Positions 12,240 to 24,821 of a stretch of 62,000 bases of DNA are shown one piece after another. The DNA is from Liolophura sinensis (Eukaryota > Mollusca > Polyplacophora > Chitonida > Chitonidae), in assembly GCF_032854445.1 (NCBI RefSeq), contig NC_088296.1:19705853-19767852 (forward strand). The letters run 5' to 3'. A program made the position numbers and the translations under genes. The notes beneath the pieces were generated by a model, which saw only the letters and a list, made by a program, of their open reading frames with translations, was not told the origin of the DNA and searched no databases. The stretch's first letter is position 1; each line of letters starts with the position of its first letter.

Positions 12240-14460
12240 GAACACTGTATCGGTTAAAGCTGTTATCCAACGGCGTTACCGAGGTTCACACGACTCTACT
12301 TTTGCCAGTTCTGTTAGCCTAATGTCTATAAAGTTCATGATAATGGTAAACAACACAAAAAAGATATAAAGGAATGCACGGGATTTTAACCCTACACTGC
12401 CAAGCACCATGTACAATTGGCGAGTTACTGAAGACTAGAAGAGAAATTAGGCGGCTTTAATTTTCTGCTGGTACCGGAGGACAAAAGACAGAAAGAATAC
12501 TTTGTTGTAATGATGGTGTCCGACAGCAGAAGACAGAAAGAGTGAGTGAGTGTTTGGGGTTTAACGTCGTACTCAACAATTTTTCAGTCATATGACGACG
12601 AAGGAATCTTTAGGGTGCATGTACGTGTAATGTGCCTCCTTGTTGCAGGACGGATTTCCACCGCTCTTTTATTTAGTGCTGCTTCACTGAGACGACTTAC
12701 CGAAGGCAAGTAAGCCGCCCCGCCCGAGCCATTATACTGAAACTGGTCAACCAGTCGTTGCACTATCCCCTTCATGCTGAACGTCAAGCGAAGAAGTTAC
12801 AACTTCCTCTTTTAAAGTCTTAGGTGTGACTCGATCAAGGATTGATCCTGGATCTACCGGTCCCGACAGACAGAAAGAATTCATTGTTTCCGAGTAATGA
12901 CAGTAAACTGCAGTCCATGGTTTCATGCAGGCTAGCAGAGAGCTTCTGTGTTAATTACACAGGAATTTTTTTTCTTTAAAACATGAAAACAACACAAAGT
13001 ACAAAAATAATTCTTGCGGGTTTGTAATCGTGACGTCAATGGGCACCCGTTCGTGTGACCTATTTTTGAGCCAAGTTCATTTGTCAGTTTGGCCTTATTT
13101 GCATAACAAACTAACATGTTTTTACAATATTGGTAAGGCGAAAAACAGGTTTAGCATTTTTGGAGAAGATTTTTCTGCTAATCAATAAAATTTCAAATAA
13201 CTCCTTAATCAGGTGACTGGTAAACCAAGAGAAAACGTCAAAAGTTGCTTTAAATGTTCCTCATTAGGACTCCAAAGTTTGACTTTTCTAGCTTTATCAG
13301 TTTTTCAGACATTGCAATTTTAAGAGTTGACTAAAAATAATAATAACTGTAGTTGAACTTCAAACTACAAAATATTGTATGTAAAATATGTAAGGTTGGT
13401 AAGGAACAGACTGGATTTGAACTGCAGATTTAATGTACATTAATTAAAAAAAAAAGGAAAGAAAAGAAAGAAGTGACAAGAATGTAAGGAATTAACTGAA
13501 TTCGAACCTCACACATCCAGATACAATGCCCACTGGGGCTTGAGGACAACTGTTTCGGGGGATCGGCTCGGTACACTCTGAATCAAATTGTCTGCTGAAT
13601 TGCAGAAATAAGCTCGCAAAAAGAAAAAAAGGCAAGAAAAGTAAACGGAAGTGCGACATGTACTCGATCAGGACCCTAGACTGCCAGGTATCATTTACAA
13701 TTCGACACTAGGGTAGGGACTGGGAGGCTTTGATCTTTTCCTGATAACAGAGGACAAAAGACAGAAAGACTACATTGTAACAAAGCTGATGGCATTCCTA
13801 TGGTAAACTGTAGTCATTTTTTCATGCCTTCTAGCACGAAGCCCCTGTATTACAACGCAATGCACAAAACAGATTGTAATTGTGCCATCAAGGGGCAGTA
13901 GAGAGCGTTTTTGTTTAATGATTTTAAGTAGATTTAAAAATTCGCCCACTTTTGAGCTAAGTTCATTGTTCAGTTTTAGCCTTATTTTTATTCCAAACTA
14001 AAAGCCTTTTACATTTTTGTTAGGGCGAATCACCTAAAAACTGCAAAACTGTTTATCTCTATTACTTTAGCCGCTTGAGGACAAGAATTTTTTTTTTACC
14101 TTATCACTAAAATTCAAGATGGCCGCTAAATCACATTACTCAGTAGGTGACGTCAAAAGTTCCTTATTAAGACTCTAAAGTTTGGTTTTCCTACCTTTAT
14201 TAATTTTGGATAATATTATTAATTTTGATCCGAACAATTCCATTATGTGCCCTGCTAGGATACTAGCGAGGACCCCTAATTAAAGCTATTAGCCAATAGC
14301 GATGCTATGGTTCAAGACATTAGCGTGTTACCATATCTGGTAGCCTTGTGCATGTATTGTGTTCATGATAATGAATAAAGAGAAAAACACTTATGGTAAG
14401 AATAAACAGAGACAAACTGGACTCGAACCTGACATTGCTGGGCAGTATTGCATAGAATGT
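12240..14460. repeat. Degenerate direct repeats, unit about 0.9 kb
   Basis: Blocks recur in order: GACAAAAGACAGAAAGA at about 12481 and 13752; GTAAACTGCAGTCCATGG at 12903 with its diverged match at 13803; a TTTTGAGCCAAGTTCAT block at 13059 and 13949; ACGTCAAAAGTTGCTT at 13234 and ACGTCAAAAGTTCC at 14150. The first copy is interrupted by SINE-B. Each copy also has a tRNA-like GAACCTGACA or GAACTGCAGA segment, so these may be diverged copies of an unnamed dispersed element. Confidence 0.6.
12541..12866 (-). mobile_element. SINE-B copy 1, full length
   Basis: It runs from GGGGTTTAACGTCGTACTCA (tail) through CTGAGACGACTTACCGAAGG to CAAGGATTGATCCTGG at the tRNA-like head. The head on the minus strand reads into a tRNA-like B-box. 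The only other clear copy is at 53114-53462 in the opposite orientation, and the two align over their whole length. Confidence 0.8.
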
Positions 14461-14559
14461 TGTGGTTTACTTTTTATAGTCTAGCAACCAGCAGAAGCGA
14501 TATATTTTGCAAATTTGTTTTGTAATGGTCTCCTCACACTAGTCAAGCTCCCAGGGTAA

Positions 14560-17500
14560 CCGATGCCGGAAACCCTAAAATATGTAGTCAAAAAGTAAGA
14601 AATGGCAGACGATACGGGAAACCCTGATAGTCCTAACATAAAGATTGGCAGACCAAACGGGAAACCCCGATAGTCACAAAAATAAAGATTGGCAGACGAC
14701 ACGGGAAACCGTGAAGCATACACCCCCAAAGTAGAGACTGGCACACAATACACGAAACCTTGATAGCTCTAAGAGTAAAGATTTACTGACGATACAAAAA
14801 ACCTTGATAGCCCCCAGAGTAAAGATTGGCTGAGAATACAAGAAACCTTGATAGCCCCAGGAGTAAAGATTGTCTGGCGATACATGAAACATTGATAGCC
14901 CCATGAGTAAAGATTGGATGAGGAAACAAAAAACCTTTATAGCCCCGAGAGTAAACACTGGCTGAGGAAACAAGAAACCTAAATAGGCCCAGGAGTAAAG
15001 ATTGGCTGAGGATACAAGAAACCCTGATAGCCCCGAGAGTAAACACTGGCTCGGGAAACAAGAAACCTTGATAGCCCCAGGAGTAAAGATTGTCTGGCGA
15101 TACATGAAACATTGATAGCCCCGAGAGTAAAGACTGGCTGAGGATACAAGAAACCTTGATAGCCCCGAGAGTAAACACTGGCTGAGGAAACAAGAAACCT
15201 AAATAGCCTCAGGAGTAAAGATTGGCTGAGGATACAAGAAACCCTGATAGCCCCATGAGTAAAGATTGGCTGAGGATACAAGAAACCTTGATAGCCCCGA
15301 CAGTAAACACTGGCTGAGGAAACAAAAAACCTAAATAGCCCCAGGAGTAAAAATTGGCTGAGGGTACAAGAAACCTTGATAGCCCCGAGAGTAAACATTG
15401 GCTGAGGAAACAAGAAACCTAAATAGCCCAAGGAGTAAAGATTGGCTGAGGATACAAGAAACCTTTGTAGCCCCAGGAGTAAAGATTGGCTGAGGATACA
15501 AGAAACCTTGATAGCCCCAGGAGTAAAGATTGGCTGAGGATACAGAAACCTTGATAGCCCCAAGAGTAAACACTGGCTGAGGAAACAAGAAACCTTAATA
15601 GCCCCGAGAGTATAGATTGGCTGAGGATACAATAAATGATACATTAACTCTCTAAGGTGAATATTCGGGGACGAGTAGGTCCATGAGTGAAGATTGGCTG
15701 AGGATACAAGAAACCTTGTTAGCCCCGAGAGTAAACACTGGCTTAGGAAACAAGAAACTTTAATAGCCTCAGGAGTAAAGATTGGCTGAGGAAAAAAGAA
15801 ACCTTGATAGCCCCGAGAGTAAACATTGGCTGACGATACAATGATACATTAACTCTCTAAGGTAAATATTCGGGGACGAGTAGGTGTGCCTTGATAGTCT
15901 CAACAGCAAAGATTGGCAGAAGGTACGGGAAACCACGATAGTCCGAGCAGCTAACATTGGCAGGCGTTACGAGAAAAACTGACAGTCCTAACAGCAAAGA
16001 GTCTCAGACGATGCGGGAAACGCTTATAGCCCGAAAAACAATGATTGGCAGACGATACTGGAAGCTTTGATAATCCAAACAGCAAACATTGGGAGACGAT
16101 ACGGAAATCCTTGATAGTCTCAACAGCAGATTGACAGACGATACGGGTAGCCTTGCTAGTCTGAACAGCAGATTGACAGACGATACGGGTAGCCTTGATA
16201 TTCTGAACAGCAGATTGACAGACGATACGGTTAGCCTTGCTAGTCTGAACAGGAGATTGACAGACGATACGGGTAGCCTTGCTAGTCTGAACAACAGATT
16301 GACAGACGATACGGGGAGCCTTGATATTCTGAACAGCAGATTGACAGACGATACGGGGAGCCTTGACATTCTGAACAGCAGATTGACAGACGATACGGGG
16401 AGCCTTGATAGTCTGAACAGCAGATTGACAGACGATACGGGGAGCCTTGATAGTGTGAAGAACAGATTGGCAAACAATACGGGAATCCTTAATAGTCTCA
16501 ACAGCAACGATTGGCAGAAGATACGGGTAGCCTTGATAGTCTCAACAGCAGACTGACAGACGATAAGGGTAGCCTTGACATTCTGAACAGGAGTCAGACG
16601 ATACGGGGAACCTTGATAGTGTGAAGAACAGATTGACAGACGATACGGGGAGCCTTGATAGTGTGAACAGCAGATTGACAGACGATACGGGGAGCCTTGG
16701 TATTCTGAACAGCAGATTGACAGATGATACGGGTAGCCTTGACATTCTGAACAGCAGATTGACAGACGATACGGGGAGCCTTGATAGTCTCAACAGCAGA
16801 TTGACAGACGATACGGGTAGCCTTGCTAGTCTGAACAGGAGATTGACAGACGATACGGGGAGCCTTGATAGTGTGAACAGCAGATTGACAGACGATACGG
16901 GGAGCCTTGGTATTCTGAACAGCAGATTGACAGACGATACGGGGAGCCTTGACATTCTGAACAGCAGATAGACAGACGATACGGGGGGCCTTGATAGTCT
17001 CAACAGCAGATTGACAGACGATACGGGTAGCCTTGCTAGTCTGAACAGGAGATTGACAGACGATACGGGGAGCCTTGATAGTCTCAACAGCAGATTGACA
17101 GACGATACGGGGAGCCTTGATGGTCTCAACAGCAGATTGACAGACGATACGGGGAGCCTTGACATTCTGAACAGCAGATTGACAGACGATACGGGGAGCC
17201 TTGATAGTCTCAACAGCAGATTGACAGACGATACGGGTAGCCTTGCTAGTCTGAACATCAGACTGACAGACGATACGGGAAGCCTTGCTAGTCTGAACAG
17301 GAGATTGACAGACTATAGGCCTACGGGGAGCCTTGACATTCTGAACAGCAGATTGACAAACAATACGGGAATCCTTAATAGTCTCAACAGCAGCGATTGG
17401 CAAACGATACGGGGAACCTTGATAGTGTGAAGAACAGATTGACAGACGATACGGCTAGCCTTGATAGTGTGAACAGCAGATTGACAGACGATACGGGGAG

Positions 17501-18765
17501 CCTTTGTATTCTGAACAGCAGATTGACAGACGATAGCCTACGGGGAGCCTTGGTATTCTGTACAGCAGATTGACAGACGATGCGGGAAACCTTGATAGCC
17601 GCAAGAGTAAAGATTGACAGACGACGCGGGAAACCTTTGTAGTCTGAACAGCAGATTGACAGACGATACGTGGAACCTTGATAGTCTCAGTGATTGCAGC
17701 GATTGGCAAACGATACATAAACCTTGATAGACCTAAGAGGAAAGATTGGCAGACAATACGACAAACCGAGATAGTCTGAACAACAAAGAAAGGACACCAT
17801 ACGGGAAACCTTCATAGTGTCAAAAGCAAAGGTAGGCAGACGATACGGGAGAACTTGATAGTCTCAACAGCAAAGATCAGGAGACGTTACGGGAAACTTT
17901 GAGAGTTTCAACAGAAAAGATTGGCAGACGATACAAGAAACATTGAGAGTTCGAACAACAAAGATTACCAGACGATATGGGAAACCTTGATAGTCTTAGC
18001 ACCAAGGACTGGCAGACGATACAAGACACCTTGATAGACCCGAAAGTAAAGATTGGCAAACGATACGGGAAAACTTGATTGTCTCAACAACAAAGATTAC
18101 CAGACGATATGGGAAAACTTGATAGTCTCAGCACCAAGGACTGGCAGACGATACAAGACACCTTGATAGACCCGAAAGTAAAGATTGGCAAACGATACGG
18201 GAAAACTTGATTGTCTCAACAGCAAAGATTACCAGACGATATGGGAAACCTTGATAGTCTCAGCACCAAGGACTGCCAGACGATACAAGACACATTGATA
18301 GACCCGAAAGTAAAGATTGGCAAATGATACGGGAAAACTTGATTGTCTCAACAACAAAGATTGCCAGACGATACGGGAAAACTTGATTGTCTCAGCAGCA
18401 AACAATCACAGACGATACAACACACCTTGATAGACCCGATAGTCCAAGCAGAAAAGATAGGAAACCTTGACAAAAAGAGCAAAGATTGCCAGACAATACG
18501 GGAAACCTTGACAGTCCCAAAAGTAAAGATTGGCAAATGATACGGGAAAACTTGATTGTCTCAACAACAAAGATTGCCAGACGATACGGGAAACTTGATT
18601 GTCTCAGCAGCAAACATTCACAGACGATACAAGACACCTTGATAGTCCAAGCAGAAAAGATAGGAAACCTTGACAAAAACAGCAAAGATTGCCAGACAAT
18701 ACGGGAAACCTTGACAGTCCCAAAAGCAAAGATTAGTAGTCGATAGGAGAAACCTTGACACGTAC
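14560..18765. repeat. Large satellite array, units of 44 and 42 bp
   Basis: About 95 units of one family. The ancestral 44-bp unit is close to ATTGGCAGACGATACGGGAA followed by ACCTTGATAGTCTCAACAGC and AAAG. 14560-15880 is a 44-bp subfamily (TTGGCTGAGGATACAAG). 16090-17700 is a 42-bp subfamily. 17700-18765 is again 44 bp with a triple (about 132-bp) higher-order period. It lies almost on the axis of the inverted duplication. Confidence 0.93.
16090..17700. repeat. 42-bp subfamily, open in several frames
   Basis: The period is exactly 14 codons, so frames stay open on both strands. The plus strand gives LTDDTGSLDSLNSR repeats, interrupted by a TAG near 16969; the minus strand gives RLPVSSVNLLFRLS repeats. 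There is no start, splice or domain context to suggest translation. I read this as satellite DNA whose period happens to be a multiple of three. Confidence 0.8.
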
Positions 18766-18904
18766 ATGTTCTTATAAGGTTTAGTGTTTTATCCTAAAAA
18801 ACCTTGATAGTCTTAGGAGTAATAATCTAAAGTGAATCGAGATAAAACTGATAGGTGTATACTGAATGGTAGAGGAAACCAATCGTGTTTATTTATATAA
18901 GTGC

Positions 18905-19021
18905 GGTGGCCACATTAAGCACGTAGTATCTTCATCCTCCGCATCGACGTGAGTATTACCAGTACGACGTTAACGCCATGCCACAGACACCGGACATGAT
19001 ACACCACCCTGTCACCCAGTT
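18905..19021 (-). mobile_element. SINE-C fragment
   Basis: It contains GCCACAGACACCGGACATGA and CCACCCTGTCACCCAGTTAT, matching the middle of the other SINE-C copies. Both ends are missing. Confidence 0.45.
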
Positions 19022-19068
19022 ATAATATAATGTACTATAGAGTGTACTTGATCTGTTTTCCTCTTATA

Positions 19069-19330
19069 TTTTATTTATTTATTTATTTGATTGGTCTTTT
19101 ACGCCGTACTCAAGAATATTTTACTTCTACGACGGCGGCCAGCATTATGGTGGGTGGAAACCGGGCAGAGCCCGAGGGAAACCCACCACCATCCGCAGGT
19201 TGCTGCAGACCTTCCCACGTACAACCGGAGAGGAAGCCAGCATCAGCTGGACTTGAACTCACAGCGACCGCATTGGTGAGAGACTCCTGGGTCATTACGC
19301 TGCGCTAGCGCGCTAACCAACTGAGTCCTG
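19069..19330 (-). mobile_element. SINE-A copy, best preserved, full length
   Basis: It runs from the (TTTA)n tail through ACGCCGTACTCAAGAATATT and the V-like core to TGCGCTAGCGCGCTAACCAA CTGAG, which on the minus strand is the tRNA-like A-box head (CTCAG, then TTGGTTAGCGCGCTAGCG). It is useful as the local reference for the family. Confidence 0.9.
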
Positions 19331-21030
19331 TTATATGGTTATATCGGTAATACAAGCTTCAGCGATTCCATGCAGGTGTTTTTATTCTATTGCCGTTTAA
19401 CACCGTGCTCAGATCTAAAGATGATGGATTATTCGATTGTTTGATTTGATTGATTGATTGGTGTTTATCTCCGCTCAAGAATTTTTCACGTATACATATA
19501 CATGTATATCACTGCTGTCAGATTTATGAGTGAATGAGACCGGGAGGTACCTCAGCCGAAACGGCGAGTGTTGGGCTATGTTAAGGATTTGAAAACGCTG
19601 GCGCTTTACATGGAGACTTACACATAGCATATTATACCGGGGTTTTAGGTTTTGATTTAAGCCAAAAAATCCTTCTGCTGTGCAAACTATATTGAGATAG
19701 AAAGTAACTATAAGGCTTGGTGGATAATTCTAGTGGTGTCAAATGACCTCAAGAATATCATCTGCTATGACATCCATCTTTCAGACACAAAAGCCCGATT
19801 TGGTTTGTAGAGTAGCTGACATTGTGTTGAATTTTGACTTGGGAATTAGCATTATGATACTTGACGCTGGACGGCTGGTTCGACGTCTAGATACACGGTG
19901 TGTCATATTCGCTTGGTTTGGGGATTAACCAAACTAATACTCAAATGATAGTCAAGCAACAAGACTGGTGTGATGATCTTTCTCAGTAATAATTCGAGAC
20001 ACGCAGCGTCAGATGTGTATGTGTCATGTAGACGGTAATGAAGGGTAAGTCATAGCATGGCTGATCGACGTACTTATTCCCGGTTGACTATGATATTAAG
20101 TCGAGATTGGAAACGGACAACACGTCCGAGAACCCAATTGTGAACATTTACCTCTTTTCTCTATTAGTAAACATTGTAAGAATTTTTCCTCGAGTAAGCC
20201 TGACTCTCTACTGCGTTTAGTTTTTTCCACTGGCATAAGGGTAAGAAAATTTTTGTAATACCAATAAGCATAATGCATTCCCTAGAACTGAGGATTTTCC
20301 ACGAAATATCCGCCTTAAGGAGTACTTTGTCAAAATTTTTAAGTAGGAGAAAACTTAAATATCAGTCAAATACCATTGAAACGAGTATGCATTTCCTCGC
20401 ATGTGCATGCCATAAAAATAAGGATGTACCTCAAGTTGATAAATAATAATTAAAGCCACCGCCAAAATCCGGTGTGGGTGACTCCATTTTGCCTAAGAAT
20501 TAGCCCTGAAGTCTTCTGTGTAAGGAGGAGAATTTCCGCCGGAAACTGCCGAAGTTTCATTTCCGCTAGAACTCTTCTTTCCGCTGGACGATCGGGGAAC
20601 CGGAATGTTGGACGTTCCAAGTTTACACAAACAAACCGGCAGTTTTAACGACTCTCATTAATTATCTGAGAGGCAACACAGCAGCAGCATAAATTACAGG
20701 GTTTTAAAGACGGAAGATGCGATGGACTCAGCGATCTATGTCAGCTATGTCGTTTTCAGCCTTTACGTGTATGGCGAGGAAAAATCGCAAAATTGTGCAG
20801 TGGGGATCGTCAGAGAGAAAAAAGGTGCTCTTCCCAGCCTACTGCGACATTTTCAAAAAAAATTTCTACTCCTTTAAAAACCACATTTCTTGTATGTTTA
20901 TTTTATTTATCGGAAATAATGTGGAAAATGCTGTGTGGTTTTATCTTGGAAGTTTATCTGGAAGATCTTTTTTTCAAATAAAACACGAGATGCTGTTTCA
21001 CGGACACGGAACTGGTGGGTTATCTCCCCT
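19331..21030. other. Non-coding stretch with no recognised feature
   Basis: I see scattered low-complexity AT tracts only. A 148-codon frame at 20717-21163 runs into SINE-C sequence and lacks any motif, so it is not called as a gene. Confidence 0.55.
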
Positions 21031-21165
21031 CAGTGTAATGGCTGTGGTGGCCAATACGCCGCCGACGTTGTCACCACTAAAGCATCTTTCCGAAGACACC
21101 AGACATGACACCCCACCCAGTCACATTGTACTGACACCGAGCCAGCTAGTCATGTTTTCTTGATG
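21031..21165 (-). mobile_element. SINE-C fragment
   Basis: ACTAAAGCATCTTTCCGAAG, GACACCAGACATGACACC and CCACCCAGTCACATTGTACT match the family core. The tRNA-like head is absent. Confidence 0.55.
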
Positions 21166-21675
21166 AGGACATTATATTTATGTTGTTATTGTATTTGAAA
21201 CTTATTTTCCCCATTACGTGTATTTCTCCCTATCACGATACATGACTACCGGTTTATTAACGCCAGGCAGCGCGAGATAACACGAGGTTTCACGAGATAA
21301 GCTTTACGTCACTTTCGTAAACGGCAAAATGAATGAAGCCGAGATTTCTTTTAGAAAAAAAAATTCCCAGGGAGTAGTGGGGAGGTTGTCTCGGGATAAC
21401 TCTGAGGCACGCCAAGAGTTAATAAATAAGTAAATAAATGAAACAAAACAATAAACGATGATAACGATGAAAGATTGTGTTACGGTACTTGACTAGTATA
21501 CATGTGTGTAAAAATTTGTGTCTTCAGTCTGTCTTATCGAAAGCCTGTAGCTTTCAGTTGTCTTTGAAGACTAGTTCTACGCGAGCTCACAGCGTCCTAG
21601 GCCTGCACCTATCCGCTTAGCCAAGACGTTGTGGTGTCGCACTGGTAGTCCGACCTCTGTTTAAGGTATGGGTCG

Positions 21676-21877
21676 TACGTTGTCCTGTGGTCTGCCCTTC
21701 TTCTGTCTTCTGCTCTCGTCGTGTCTTTTGTCCTCCTCCAGTCGTCTGCTCTCGTCCTGTCGTGTGCTCTCGTTCTGTTGTGTGCTCCCTTCCTCTCGTC
21801 TGCTCCCGTCCTGTCGTCTTCACTCGTGCCGCCGTCTGATCTCATCCTGTCGTCTGCTCTCTGTCCGAGAATGTGAG
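21676..21877. repeat. C/T-rich minisatellite, unit about 18 bp
   Basis: About ten imperfect copies of GTCGTCTGCTCTCGTCCT. On the minus strand it reads as Arg/Asp/Thr-rich repeats, which is a composition effect and not evidence of a protein. Confidence 0.85.
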
Positions 21878-23326
21878 CACTCTGGCGAAGTGCCAAGTGC
21901 CGTGACAAACTTAGAGGACACCACACCCTTGGACATGGTCCGTTGTCTGTGGGAAGACACTTGCACAAAACTTGCAAATAGGACTAGCGCGGCGGATATC
22001 ATGACAATGGGGATTGCTGAATAAATTATCTGCAAATAGTGGCGCAAATCTCGAATCGTAAATCGGCTGCACAAAATAACAGTGAAAACAAAGCACTTGT
22101 AACACACTGCTCATTAGTTCTAAACAAGCGTCTAGAAATAACTAAAAATAATTAAACAAACTCAGCTCATTTCCAGTAGGTTTTAGGGCCTGGTCTCTCT
22201 AAAAGTTCAGTAAATTGCTGAAGCAATAATTCCATCACGAAGTGTTTCCGGAAAAAACTCAGTTATAAACACGTTTCTGTTATACATAATTATCGGCGCC
22301 TGGTGTTTATTCACAAACAGTGTACTTAAAGTGTTTTCTATGATAAACACATAAAATGTTTATGCATCTATAGTAATGTGGTAGATGCTTTCAATAAACA
22401 CTAATAGTCCAGTTAACCTGATAAAACAAGCCGATAAATAGATGCTCTTACCATAGTAAACGTGTAACATGATTACATATTAGACGTATGCACATATGTA
22501 TGGGCTTCTTTAACTTAAAAATCGTTAAAAACATGTCTACTGGGTTATTTTTATTGATTGTGAATATCCTGAGCATTACTTTGTGAAATGTTATATTTTT
22601 AATCTCCTTAATTACTAAACATTGTCTTTGGGAATATTCAATGGGACGCTTGTATTATCTGTATCAAAAATGTATAAAAAAATGATAATTTACTTTTGTG
22701 TATACATATGAAACTTAACTTACTCCTATAGGTGAAAAATTTTACTTAAAAAAATGAAGAAAAATTTCCTTAAACTGGACCCTGTTTTTTATTAAGGAAC
22801 AAAAGTAAAAAAATATAAATGTTCAAACAGTTCGTTAACATTTTTTTACCTTTGTAATGTCTTCTTTGGCCTTCCTCCTCGTCGTTAACTCCTGATCATT
22901 CGCGACGTCCACTCACTTCTCCGGGATGCGGTCTGTGCCGACACGTGCACAATGGAGGCTTCTCCACACAGAGAGACCGAAAGGTCATACGAAGGCTTAG
23001 CGGAACTGGTATTCACGTGCACATCTGAGCTGTTCTGTCGGGCTATCCGGATACTGTACTCTGCCAACAGAGAGTCACGATACGCAGAATATTTCAATAC
23101 GATATAGTTTCAATAATCCAAATGGGAATTTGAAGTTCAGCACCCGCTTGCACGAAGACCAAGGCTTGCACGAGTGGACGTAATGCGTACAGTGCTGGTT
23201 GCCATGGTTTAGCTATTATTTGCCACATGCGGTGGTTTACTTTGGGCATTCCACTTTTCTCCACACATAAAACTGGCCGCCATTCACGTGACCTAGATCC
23301 TTTGTATTGCTTTCATTTCATCTACA

Positions 23327-23585
23327 CTCAAAAAATTAATCTGTTGATTTAAACAGAAAGTCTCTTGTCTGAGTGATGTTAGAATGAAGTCTGCCATTGC
23401 AGCAGATTATTCTCTTAGATATAACATACATATTCTATTAATTCAACATAAATATTCTATCAGAATATAACAGGATGTTATTTTGAAATTGACAGAATAT
23501 TGTGTTATAATAACAGAATATATTCTTTCATCACTCAGACAACAGATTTTCTGATAAAATTAGCAAATTGCTTTTTTGAGTGTAA
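23327..23585. mobile_element. MITE-like palindromic element, copy 2
   Basis: The ends are ACTCAAAAAATTAATCTG and GCTTTTTTGAGTGTA, with CTTGTCTGAGTGATG facing CATCACTCAGACAACAG. It sits in the right inverted arm opposite copy 1. Confidence 0.8.
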
Positions 23586-23756
23586 GTTTCCCGCGGAATT
23601 CTCAAATGCCATTTTTCTAATTTTGATGGAGTTTTTATTGTCTCTGTCGTTTCTTTGCCCAGATGGTGGGAACGCCAGAGTCTCATAATTAGGAGAGACA
23701 TTCTACAATGCGCATTTGTGACAGATATTTTATTATCGACAACATTAATACTATTT

Positions 23757-24018
23757 GTGGCTTCCGTGGCCGAGGCGGTTTGCGTGCCAGCGCAGCGCAG
23801 TGACAGGAGAATGCGATCGATGTGAGTTCAAGCCCATCTGATGCTGGGTTCCTTTCTTTCCTTACGTGGGAATGATTTGTAGCAACCTGCGGATGATCGT
23901 GGGCTTCACCCCGGGTTTTGCCCCGGTTTTCTCAAACCAATATGCTGGGTGCCGTCGCAAGAGTGAAATAGTCTTGTGTAACGTCGTAAAAAACCAATCA
24001 AATAGATAAGTAAATAAA
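23757..24018 (+). mobile_element. SINE-A copy, full length, diverged
   Basis: The head CCGTGGCCGAGGCGG resembles a tRNA A-box, and GATGTGAGTTCAAGCCC the B-box. CAACCTGCGGATGATCGTGG marks the core, and ACCAATCAAATAGATAAGT the tail. It is the mirror partner of 8627-8894. Confidence 0.82.
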
Positions 24019-24689
24019 CTTATACTAGTATAGTACACTATTTGAATACTGATTCCACTGCTTGGCCTTGAACACACCTTGCGTCTTTCCAGCATCATTG
24101 GAAACTGCTGAGAGTTTCTCTCCGCATGATTCCGTTATACTTGATATACTTTGTTGTATACGTCCTTTGGTGGTTTATGTTACACGTCGTCGCGAGAACT
24201 GGCCTTTCGATCATTGACCTGGAACGTCCATAATGGTCGACGGCTATTATATCTCATGTCTGTTTCGAAGCGTAGACTCATGCTTGTGTGTTTCTGAGTC
24301 ATATGTTACGTGCCTATGTGTTGTCGTGAGAACTGGCCTTTCGATCATTGACGTGTGTTTCTGGGAACGAGAACGTATGATATGATTTTCAAACACTTTT
24401 TAAAAATAGTAAAACGCTGTATATGTATATTTATTTAAACGTATTCATTTGAGAAATGTGGCCTGACTGGGTAAAGTTATTCTTAAAAAAATCAGCTCCG
24501 TTGTGCGTCATTCAAATGCCTTGTTCTGCAGAAACAATATAGGCCTACCACACAATAGGCTCCGGCTTCACATCTACATGTAGTCGTTGAGGGCCATATC
24601 CCATCATGCTACAACGCTAGTTCATTGTTTTACCTGCCTCTGTTGCCTCAGTCAAGGGGGTGAGGCTTTCTGTCGGCATGCGTTTTGGT

Positions 24690-24712
24690 CTGTCTGTCTG
24701 TCTGTCTGTCAT
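24690..24712. repeat. (GTCT)n microsatellite
   Basis: About five and a half TCTG/GTCT units. Confidence 0.9.
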
Positions 24713-24821
24713 CATGGTTCTGGAAGCTAATATACTGGGAATTTAAATGAAATTTTATGCAGTAATTGACTTAGGGTTAAGCACCAATCCATTACATTCT
24801 GGTGGTGACCCTAATCTAGAT

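Noticed and set aside
14481-17718. Many overlapping minus- and plus-strand repeat proteins
   Set aside because: They come from the 44/42-bp satellite. Frames are open on several strands at once, which is a signature of repeat period and not of coding.
14560-18765. Possible CRISPR array
   Set aside because: Units are contiguous without unique spacers, the unit itself drifts, and the DNA is clearly from an animal genome.
20717-21163. 148-codon open frame on the plus strand
   Set aside because: Its C-terminal third is SINE-C sequence and the rest shows no recognisable domain.
21668-22107. Long frames on both strands (Cys/Leu/Ser-rich on plus, Arg/Asp/Thr-rich on minus)
   Set aside because: They are produced by the 18-bp C/T-rich minisatellite. 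The non-repetitive end (ending SAADIMTMGIAE) is short and unsupported.
22889-23107. 72-codon frame without early stops and with a somewhat gene-like composition (contains ELFCRAIRILYSANRES)
   Set aside because: I recognise no family, there are no convincing splice sites, and it abuts the end of the right inverted arm. It could be a pseudogene scrap but cannot be supported.
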